Of a stretch of DNA of 24,976 nucleotides, positions 18,756-24,976 are shown in pieces. The translations under genes were made by a program, and so were the position numbers. The stretch lies in NCBI GenBank assembly GCA_013115125.1, contig JABANN010000502.1, forward strand, positions 1-24,976. The letters are read 5' to 3'. The stretch's first letter is position 1; each line of letters opens with the position of its first letter. The DNA is from Perkinsus olseni. Lineage: Eukaryota > Perkinsozoa > Perkinsida. The notes beneath the pieces were generated by a model. That model searched no databases, was not told the origin of the DNA, and was given only the letters and a program-made list of their open reading frames with translations.

Positions 18756-19269
18756 TCTAAGCTGTTTCCTGTGATGAAAGCGTTCGAGTTTCACGGGCAT
18801 AGAAGGAGCTGTGGTTCTTCCAGTGATTGTTATGCATCGAACGGTTCATGTAATGGGCTCGTCGTCGGACTCAGCGCACAGCTCTGATGCTTCGCACACT
18901 TATGTGGAAGATCGGAAGAGACGAAGCGGTACGCAAAGGATACGCGGACTCATCATTCTTGTTTGGAGAGCATTCGTCTGTTGTTGTTGCTGTTGATACG
19001 CTTCCATCGCTCCCTGTAGAGTCCGATTCCTTCTACAATCACTCGGCAGCGCTCGGTTGCCGAACGCTGGCGGGACGCTCTCAGCCTGCGACTGCTCTGT
19101 GTGGCCCCTGGGGTCTGCTCCTTAACCTGTCCCTGGTTACAGTCGAGATCGGATACACCCGGGCTGTATTCTGCGGTTCACACTTCGAAGTGATGATACT
19201 CGCGATTCCTCGTTCTTTTCAGGTCTGGTGTCGCTGAGTTTGCTTTTTCCGGTGGTTGACGACTTCACG
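18756..19269. other. Spacer, possible upstream exons of the next gene
   Basis: Two overlapping open frames occur: one from ATG 18854 reading MGSSSDSAHSSDASHTYVED and ending in a run of cysteines, the other at 18887-19237 ending in a hydrophobic stretch (GPWGLLLNLSLVTVEIGYTR). The good acceptor TTCTTTTCAG at about 19222 suggests that an exon begins at 19223 and reads LVSLSLLFPVVDDFT into the next feature, but I could not find its phase-matched donor. Confidence 0.35.
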
Positions 19270-19619
19270 ATGGTCCAGTGGATAGGAGTTGGCTCGATTG
19301 CCGCTGGTGTTCTCGGAGTCATCACCAAGGTGGGTTTTAGCGTCGCTTGCTGTTCGATGGCTGACTGTTTCTCGTCAGATTGTCGTCAACTACCCGCTTG
19401 TGGTTGCTGTGGCAGTGGGCGCAGTTGTTATGACGGTGGGTATATACTGCAAAGTAAGTTTCATGCGGAAGGTCCCTGGTTCGATCCAGGCGAAGACCTT
19501 TTGTAGGTTCGGTCGAGAGGGTTATTGGTATACCTCCCAGAGGGTCTTCAGAGTCTTCTTTTACATTCTTCAGTATTTGACTTGCTGGTTGATCGCAGAG
19601 GCGTTACCAAGTTCTCCCG
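19270..19619 (+). CDS. Part of an uncharacterised multi-pass membrane protein
   Basis: Exons 19270-19329, 19379-19453 and 19490-19619 join in phase. The first intron (49 bases, GTGGGT...TCGTCAG) is convincing because removing it joins two hydrophobic spans: MVQWIGVGSIAAGVLGVITK and IVVNYPLVVAVAVGAVVMTV, followed by GIYCK. The second intron would be 36 bases (GTAAGT...GATCCAG), contains no stop and is a multiple of three, so it may be retained. The third exon reads AKTFCRFGREGYWYTSQRVF then FFYILQYLTCWLIAEALPSS and ends at a GTGAGA donor. The frame is open upstream to 19228, so ATG 19270 may be internal; the upstream reading LFPVVDDFTMVQWIGVGSIA is reminiscent of a drug/metabolite-transporter span, but the downstream part does not fit that family. 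Product not named. Confidence 0.45.
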
Positions 19620-20155
19620 GTGAGAAGAAAAACTGCAATCGTGAATCGCTTCGCTCCGCCGCGTGTTGAAATGATTCCCTCAGATTGATGCAGAGATTGA
19701 TATTCATCGCTTTCAATCCTCGGTTGTCGGAGAAGTCCCTGCGAGAGTGCCTCATGGGGATGGACGAGGTGGGATGGGGGACGGCTGGAGGAGTCTTTCC
19801 GACTTATTTATCATATCTGAGCTAGGAGAGATGATATAGAACACTGGGGGCTCTACGGTAAATGCATGTGAGAAAAAATGAACGTGCAGCGACGGTGGGG
19901 CGAGCACACAGATGTCGGTACTGCGGAGCAATCGACCATGGGTTTGAGAGAACTCGGTATTGAAGGGGGGTTTCAAAGCTTCATGAACAACTTGAACTCT
20001 TGAATTTCCTCAACGGGTGACTGTTCGAAAGTGAAGCTTTGTGGGATTATTGTTGATACGTAACTAAGCGGCGCGTCATGAAGGATGCTGCCTTTGAGGG
20101 AGTTGACGGCTGTCGAGGTTTGGCATCATTATTCAGAGCATAACGGGAAGATGAG
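19620..20155. other. Probable introns and an uncertain exon
   Basis: A good acceptor (TTCCCTCAG at 19682) follows the donor at 19620. The sequence after it is open in two frames, one reading LMQRLIFIAFNPRLSEKSLR, the other EIDIHRFQSSVVGEVPARVP if the next AG is used; only the second fits the upstream phase. From about 19830 to 20155 I see no coherent coding. Confidence 0.35.
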
Positions 20156-20362
20156 TCCCGCTCGTGGCGATCATCATTGTTTTGCCAGAGTTGGTGGTGA
20201 AATATTTCGTGTGCGACCTCGACAGCGGCGGTGATGGTCGAGGCAGCGCCTAGCGGGAAGTGCTCTCGTTCAGGATTTCCTAGAGAAGGTGCTCCAGCCG
20301 GGACTGGCTCATTTGCTCCCGAGGAAAGCGCAGAAAGCGCTGATGCCTCCATCTCGCATTAG
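20156..20362 (+). CDS. Possible C-terminal exons of a membrane protein
   Basis: Exons 20156-20230 and 20274-20362 join in phase through a 43-base intron (GTGATG...CGTTCAG). They encode a hydrophobic segment (PLVAIIIVLPELVVKYFVCD) followed by LDSG and an acidic, alanine/serine-rich end (GFPREGAPAGTGSFAPEESA) with stop at 20360-20362. It is likely the end of the gene begun near 19270, but the intervening exons are not resolved. The alternative frame of the last exon (DFLEKVLQPGLAHLLPRKAQ, running to a GTGAGT donor) is also plausible, so the model is provisional. Confidence 0.35.
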
Positions 20363-20942
20363 CGAGCGGTATGAGGTGAGTGGTAACTGGGTTGAACCAC
20401 GGGCCTTCGGGATGAGAGGCTGCTGCATTGAGTCAGGCACCAGCGGGTCTCCCGAGCATCCGGATCGACCGGAGAATGGCTGGTGATATAATTGAGTGAG
20501 TATACTGATCAGCGTCGCGCGCCTCGAAATTCAATGATTGGTTCGTGCTGCATCCGAACATTCTCTTGAAGTGTTGTTGAGGTGCCGGACCGCGCGGCAC
20601 GAAATTGCTGGTTACGAGGCGATATTGGTTCGGGCTCGGAACGAAAATTCTTTCAGTTGGTATCCTAGGTTGGAGCGTGGCATGTTGGTTGATATACGGT
20701 GCTTTAAATTTAAGTCAGCTCTTCTCCTACTACTGTAGGAATAATACATTTCCGTACAGGATACCTTCACTCAGTTCTCACGATGGTACTGTACAGATTT
20801 CATGGCAATCTTAACTGGTCCTTCTTGATAGTAATGCAGTGTTTTCTAACTGCGCTCGTGCGGCTAGGTGAATTCGCTGTCTCATCTCTTCTCTGTTGTA
20901 TTCAGATATAAACGGAGACACAAACCGCAATCGGACAGCAAG
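20363..20942. other. Spacer
   Basis: Short frames on both strands (20538-20738, 20605-20814 plus; 20811-21137 minus) without family features. An A/T-rich stretch lies at 20699-20760. An acceptor-like GTATTCAG at about 20905 precedes the next gene and may be a splice-leader or 5' UTR intron acceptor. Confidence 0.4.
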
Positions 20943-21424
20943 ATGCCTCCGCCGATTTACAGAGTCTTGGCCATCATAGCACGACCAACACTTGCCGTTG
21001 TCAGCGGTGAGAAACTGTCGCTGGGGCGTTTCATAGTTTTCGTGCCGAAGGGCTTCAAAAGGGGGGCCGGAGGGCGTGAAGTTCACGCCAATTCCGTTAT
21101 GAAAGTGTTGACAAAAGCTGACCCAGGGTGGAGCCATAGTTGTTCCAATGGTTACGCCTTCATCTCCTCAGGTGCCAGTTTAGGCCTGGCGGTCACGCTC
21201 TGCTGTGTCCGGAGTTTCACCAGACATGGTAAGTGGGTCGCCGGTGGCGGTTGCTCCTTTTCCTGAGTTCTTCGTCTGTTGTTGAATGTACCGTAGCATA
21301 TTCCCCACCGATCGAAATGTTCCGCTTCGTACGCAGTTCGTTTCCGACTCTACATTACTTGCAGCTCGAATGCCAATGGTGGGTTGAAAATATAGTCGGA
21401 GCCTTCGGGATCACTTCAGCCTGA
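20943..21424 (+). CDS. Small single-span membrane protein, 3 exons
   Basis: Exons 20943-21006, 21172-21228 and 21297-21424 join in phase (introns 165 and 68 bases; donors GTGAGA and GTAAGT, acceptors ATCTCCTCAG and TACCGTAG), giving 82 aa. It starts MPPPIYRVLAIIARPTLAVV, continues SGASLGLAVTLCCVRSFTRH and ends with an aromatic part (FPTLHYLQLECQWWVENIVG then AFGITSA). Residues about 8-34 form one long hydrophobic span. No family recognised. Starting directly after a well-placed acceptor and with three matching phases, it is a better model than the 132-codon unspliced frame over the same bases. The next ORF downstream (21583) has a similar Arg-flanked, Gly/Ala-rich hydrophobic span, so they may be distant tandem relatives. 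Confidence 0.55.
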
Positions 21425-21582
21425 ATTCTTCAGGGAAGAATCTTTCAAGTCGGGGAATTAGATACGTTGTAGATTGTTTTCTCAGTGTATTCGCTGTAAC
21501 ATTTTCGTGTGGAAAATCCCCATGGGCGAGATTATTCTCCTCAAGTATCTTCAAGACCCGCGCACGGAGTAAAAAAATTCTC

Positions 21583-21909
21583 ATGGATTTCTTCACACTA
21601 CCGAGGCCTGGTGTCCTTCTTTCAGTCGATTCCTCGCCGTCCGCTGGTATCCTCGTCCGAGCGCTAACTTCAAGGCTATGCTCCGGCGCTACTGTACTCG
21701 CTGGTGGTTGTGCCGCTGCTACCGCGGCTTACAAATACTTCGAAGATGATGATGACCGCAGCGTGGCCACTGCTGACCATGCATCTCCTGCAGCGCTGAC
21801 TGACCGGTCGCCGACGTATGAGACTGTCGTCCCCTCGAGGCTGTGCCCACCACTGCTAACTTCAACCTATTTAGCCTTCCACATTGGACAAAGAAGGGCA
21901 GAGAATTAA
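21583..21909 (+). CDS. Hypothetical protein with one hydrophobic span and acidic loop
   Basis: A 108-codon frame beginning MDFFTLPRPGVLLSVDSSPS. It contains a Gly/Ala-rich hydrophobic span (SGATVLAGGCAAATAAYKYF), an acidic stretch (EDDDDRSVATADH) and a Ser/Thr/Pro-rich remainder. No domain is recognised. A pyrimidine-rich CTTCTTTCAG inside the frame (about 21625) could be an acceptor, so the true N-terminus may be different. Confidence 0.42.
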   Translation: MDFFTLPRPGVLLSVDSSPSAGILVRALTSRLCSGATVLAGGCAAATAAYKYFEDDDDRSVATADHASPAALTDRSPTYETVVPSRLCPPLLTSTYLAFHIGQRRAEN

Positions 21910-22499
21910 ATGGTCGTGTTTCTGATTGACTATATACCGCGAAATTCCCTGATATATGTTACATTTTGCCGGGGTTGCCCAATGGCGCCTTTGGCCTTGC
22001 GAAACCACTGTCTTCTGAACAATAAGTGACCCTAGATTAGTCGCATGGTGATTTTACGGCGAGTTAAGCTAGTCCAGTGCGATATCCACTGAGAAACTCG
22101 TGAAGCTATTTGTGAGTTATAATTATTGGTATTCTATTCAGCTAGCCGTCGTGAATTATATAGCTAGAGGTGTCAGAATGGAGGTCACTTACACACAGTT
22201 GGGTATTCGCGTTGTCAATTCTCGATATGGCGTGGCGAGCCTTGACGGCCGCGTGCTCCTTGTGGTTGCGACCGACTGGAGAATAGGTAGCTCTGCACAA
22301 ACTACACGTTAGCTACCGGATGCGATTTGGTGGTCATCGTTGTTCACGCTTCGTGATTCATGAATCGTAGAGTAACCTGCTCGCCAACTTCAGTAGAGGT
22401 TAGTTGTGGATGATAAAAATGCCAGAGCAGATACCACCCGAGGCGCAGTAGCCTGACGATCGACAGAGCGCTATTTCCACCCGTGGACGTGTACGCAGA
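21910..22499. other. Spacer
   Basis: Relatively A/T-rich, for example around 21925-21965 and 22100-22165. A 70-codon frame (22100-22312, plus) contains VTYTQLGIRVVNSRYGVASL but has no recognised domain. I see no repeat or RNA gene. Confidence 0.4.
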
Positions 22500-22800
22500 A
22501 TGGGACCTAGGCATGGCGGCACAAACTGTACGCGTGGCGCCACGCAGTTCCTTCGCTCCGGCCACGGGCTTGATCTTGTTGGCGCCAGGTATCTGTTCGC
22601 TATCGGAGGAGAATCTGAGAGGCAGTTTGTCCCCAAGGTGGAAGCCCTCAATACCCAAACTAACGAATGGCATCCAGAACCCCCGACAGAGATGCCGCGG
22701 CCTCTGGTTAGGGCCGCGTAATCCAGAGAGATGGTCTGCTCCCCTGCGCCAACGTCATCGGTGGTGATCTAGTAGATCAGATCTACGGTCAACTCCTCCT
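22500..22800 (+). pseudogene. Kelch-repeat protein fragment
   Basis: The frame includes a recognisable kelch motif: GARYLFAIGGESERQFVPKV followed by EALNTQTNEWHPEPPTEMPR and PLVRAA. This gives the double Gly, the aromatic, and the Trp at the usual kelch spacing. The frame then stops; two bases later a second frame resumes with IQRDGLLPCANVIGGDLVDQ, which again has the GG pair expected at the start of the next blade. This looks like a two-base disruption, or an intron I cannot define. Only about one and a half blades remain, whereas functional kelch propellers need five to seven, so I call it a fragment of a decayed gene. Upstream the frame is closed by a stop near 22509. Confidence 0.55.
22532..22545. 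repeat. Perfect 14-bp palindrome
   Basis: GCGTGGC joined directly to GCCACGC, at the 5' edge of the kelch fragment. Confidence 0.93.
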
Positions 22801-23459
22801 CGTTTCTCGGACCTAATCTAGATCATGGATACCACAGTCGATCCCCATATATGGTCGGTTCTTTCAGTACGTTTAAGCATGGGGAAGTCGGGATGCGCTG
22901 TTGCATGGCTCGACGAGTCTAAGGAGTGCCTTGGTGTGTTTGTGCCCAGACTGTTTCTACCTCGGAGCCTCCGAGTCGGAGGTAGTGCCGTTGGAATTCA
23001 CTCAATTCATACCACTCGAAGTGTAGAGGTTGTCCCCATACTGCACAATAATTGTCTCCGATTTCAAGTTTCCGCTGTGTCGTTAATAGCGTGACGCTAA
23101 AGCGCATTACTCAGATGTTATTGTTATTCAAGCTCGTGTAAAGCCTACGACCCTTACTCATAACGGGTGCTTTGGGTTCGGTTAAATTTACGGCATAGTC
23201 GTCGATATTCCTATGCGAGTGACTTTGGTGGCTTCTACGACAATCGTGCCCGAGATGCCTCCGCCAAGGGCTCGTTGCCATCGTGTCATTGTGGTGAGCG
23301 GTGTGAAGCCTCCGGCCGCTGAGGACGTTGGGACCGCTGGTAAACGAAGGGCTCCGTTCTCCGTATCACGATTGTATCGGTCCGCTGAGTTGGTCGGTGA
23401 ATTGGCTGAGCATTGAGGTTGAGCATTAGGCGGCTGCCGCTCATCCTGTTCGACTCTGT
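22801..23459. other. Region with overlapping coding-like frames
   Basis: Open frames at 22825-23094 (plus), 22919-23107 (minus) and 23213-23416 (plus; contains MPPPRARCHRVIVVSGVKPP) look mildly coding, but no splice model unites them. A perfect hairpin with arms CTCGGAG and CTCCGAG around one C is at 22961-22975. Confidence 0.35.
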
Positions 23460-23621
23460 ATGTTTTCTAGTTTCGTGGGTGACACGCGGAACCCTCGCTG
23501 GAACAGCGTACAGAGTGTGATGGAGAATATAGTAATGCTGAATGAACTTCACAATCGTGGGGTTTTTGATAACCCTCCTTCTCGTGTAGAATCTTGCGAG
23601 TCGTTGTCTCTCCTACGCTAG
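23460..23621 (+). CDS. Hypothetical short ORF or exon
   Basis: A 53-codon frame from ATG 23460, MFSSFVGDTRNPRWNSVQSV, then MENIVMLNELHNRGVFDNPP and a Ser-rich end. The composition is strongly protein-like. It may be an exon, since TTTTCTAG at 23463-23470 makes an acceptor just after the ATG. Immediately downstream the stop codon lies inside a perfect hairpin (arms TCTCCTA and TAGGAGA). No family recognised. Confidence 0.35.
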   Translation: MFSSFVGDTRNPRWNSVQSVMENIVMLNELHNRGVFDNPPSRVESCESLSLLR

Positions 23622-23770
23622 GAGATACTATCTCCGAGATAGGAGCCTTGGGATGCGTCGATGTGTGACGCGGCGCATAATATGCGCTTTGGGCATGTCT
23701 GGGCCTTCAAGGCTGCTAAGCCGCGATGATTCATTTATTTTTGGGCCTTCTGACTGGGCCGGGGTCTCCG

Positions 23771-23929
23771 ATGAAGAGGCGGAGGAAGCTTCGTTTCAAG
23801 GCCGGACAGCTCCTGCTGTATGCGGCGGATCACTCTAACTCGGATCAGTTTACTCTCTCGCCTTCGACTACTCACGGCCTGAGAGAGTTAGCCAGGCTCG
23901 ATCAGGAAATCAAAATTGCAATAATTTGA
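23771..23929 (+). CDS. Hypothetical short basic ORF or exon
   Basis: A 52-codon frame from ATG 23771: a basic start (MKRRRKLRFKAGQLLLYAAD), then a Ser/Thr-rich stretch, and an end RELARLDQEIKIAII. The overlapping frame (DDSFIFGPSDWAGVSDEEAE) is also protein-like, so only one is likely correct. It might be the last exon of a gene that includes 23460-23621, but phases could not be matched. Confidence 0.3.
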   Translation: MKRRRKLRFKAGQLLLYAADHSNSDQFTLSPSTTHGLRELARLDQEIKIAII

Positions 23930-24342
23930 CTCCGAGGAGCTCCGAGCTCCGAGTCGGCGAAGAGGAGATAGATCTTCGATAGCCTTTGATAGTTGTTGCT
24001 ATCAATGATAGCCTATCATGGTACCAACAAGAAATCGTAGGATTGCTATGCATGCATACAGGTTAGTTATGTGCGCTCAATGCACTGTAAGTTATATTGT
24101 GGTTGAGTGATTAATTAAGGTTCGGTCATAGGGCGGTATACCGGCCGTATTCTCAAATCGCAGTCTACGAGTTGAAACCAATCCGGTTGGTGAGAGCCTC
24201 AGTCGTGTGTTGAGGATGGATGACGATCGCATCGTATCTTATGGCATATCTTATCACACCTCGCTCGGCCCATCGGTTTCTCCATGCGCCATCTCGTAAC
24301 CTCATTTGCCTAGTTATCCACCCCTTCCTGGGTAGGTGTGGG

Positions 24343-24574
24343 GATCCTGATCCATGGCTGATCTTGAGAAAAAATCAGACGGATGGATCAGGTCTTGATT
24401 CTTTCCACTATTTTCCTGAGTTTTGACTCGAGTACCGTTTATCACGATCAAGTGGGTGATCCACGGATCCGAATCACCATCCATGGATCAGATCGCACAT
24501 GGTCTCATATTTGAGGATCAGAATACTTGTTCATGACTCAGCTGAGGGAATCGACATATCAGGTCCCACGGATC
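24343..24574. repeat. GATC-rich patch with inverted TGATCCATGG words
   Basis: Eleven GATC tetramers occur in about 232 bases. Several are embedded in TGATCCATGG (24348-24357) and its inverse CCATGGATCA (24481-24490), about 120 bases apart. No coding is seen across it. Confidence 0.85.
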
Positions 24575-24703
24575 GGAGCACGTGCTTTCTTCTTGCTGGT
24601 TTTTCGTTCTTGTGATTCCCAGGTCCTGGGTCCCAAGCTAACTTTCGGTCAGTAGCGGTAACGGTTGAACCGCTCCCAAGTTGGGAAATTCCCGAGATCA
24701 TCA

Positions 24704-24728
24704 GAGTTGCAGATTCAATCTGCAACTC
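24704..24728. repeat. Perfect hairpin, 12-bp arms
   Basis: Arms GAGTTGCAGATT and AATCTGCAACTC around a single C. Just upstream lie smaller ones: TCCCAA-G-TTGGGA at 24674-24686 and the palindrome GGGAAATTCCC. Confidence 0.97.
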
Positions 24729-24861
24729 AGCTGCACCTAAGAGAGTGCATCTTCGGGGGAGTGGGCGGGCTATGGGCATGGGTATTCGTATGCCGCCCGG
24801 TTGTGACAGTCCTCCACTATTCGTGGTGTGCCAGCTGTCCCGAACTGCAATGTACACGAAG

Positions 24862-24898
24862 ATGTATACTTGGTCACGACTCGTGACCAAGTATACAT
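24862..24898. repeat. Perfect hairpin, 18-bp arms
   Basis: Left arm ATGTATACTTGGTCACGA, right arm TCGTGACCAAGTATACAT, one C between. It is the longest perfect inverted repeat I found in the window. No gene is seen next to it in the remaining 78 bases. Confidence 0.98.
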
Positions 24899-24976
24899 GA
24901 AGGAAGATTACCTAAGGCGGCAATGTAAAAGAAGTGAGTGAATTGTTGGGATGGATTATCCTCAAGATGAAGTTGT

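Larger units (their letters stand above)
23930..24976. other. Structure-rich right end without a supported gene
   Basis: Several hairpins and a GATC-rich patch (listed separately) dominate. Open frames at 24220-24426 (plus) and 24531-24890 (minus) run through these structures and show no domain. Near 23932-23960 the motif CTCCGAG is repeated in both orientations, and near 23979-24019 TGATAG/CTATCA words alternate. Confidence 0.5.

Noticed and set aside
19454-19500. A tRNA gene around GGTTCGATCCA
   Set aside because: The T stem has a mismatch in standard register, and no matching 5' acceptor or anticodon arm is present upstream.
24531-24890. 119-codon minus-strand ORF
   Set aside because: It runs straight through two perfect hairpins and shows no domain; its openness is probably incidental.
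1-24976. Virus-derived or LTR-type elements
   Set aside because: I found no capsid, envelope, polymerase, integrase or long terminal repeat signature in any frame; the large repeats are explained by segmental duplication of host sequence.

Overview
The window reads as nuclear DNA of a small-intron protist, most likely a Perkinsus-type alveolate. This is an inference from four things: spliced genes on both strands, many introns of only 41-80 bases (a few of 160-450), one GC-AG intron, and a gene mix (secreted A1 aspartic protease, FkbM-type methyltransferase, secreted orphan proteins) that fits Perkinsus. I see no bacterial operon structure, no rRNA, no CRISPR and no recognisable transposase, reverse transcriptase or viral gene. 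Because introns are so short and frequent, most genes do not appear as long open frames. I rebuilt them by hand from exon frames, GT/GC-AG sites and phase agreement. Layout, left half: 1-1004 has no supported gene; 1005-2324 (+) encodes a secreted pepsin-type protease; 2325-4688 holds only weak coding hints; 4689-5463 (-) is a five-exon COPI-associated (TVP15-like) membrane protein; 6765-7698 (+) is a three-exon secreted protein of unknown function; 7699-8480 is repeat-rich spacer between convergent genes; 8481-9624 (-) is a six-exon cyclophilin; 9678-11692 (+) is an FkbM-type methyltransferase that starts 53 bases from the cyclophilin start in divergent orientation. Middle: 11344-18285 is a two-copy tandem segmental duplication. 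Each unit holds the 3' end of the FkbM gene, its conserved downstream flank, an oppositely oriented gene for a secreted proline-rich protein, and a 108-109 bp tail repeat. In the first unit the FkbM gene looks intact and the secreted-protein gene has one in-frame stop. In the second unit the FkbM part is a truncated relic and the secreted-protein gene is fully open. So each unit keeps one of the two genes. Right third, 18286-24976: small genes made of tiny exons. They are a 105-aa proline-tailed protein at 18331-18755, exons of a multi-pass membrane protein around 19270-19619 and 20156-20362, an 82-aa membrane protein at 20943-21424, a 108-aa ORF at 21583, a broken kelch-repeat fragment near 22530-22800, and short coding-like frames near 23200-23930. 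The last 650 bases are dominated by DNA structure: a GATC-rich patch and several perfect hairpins, the longest with 18-bp arms around one base. The genes do not form an obvious pathway. Four encode products expected to enter the secretory system (protease, secreted orphan proteins, FkbM with signal anchor) and one a COPI/Golgi membrane protein; any shared role is conjecture.
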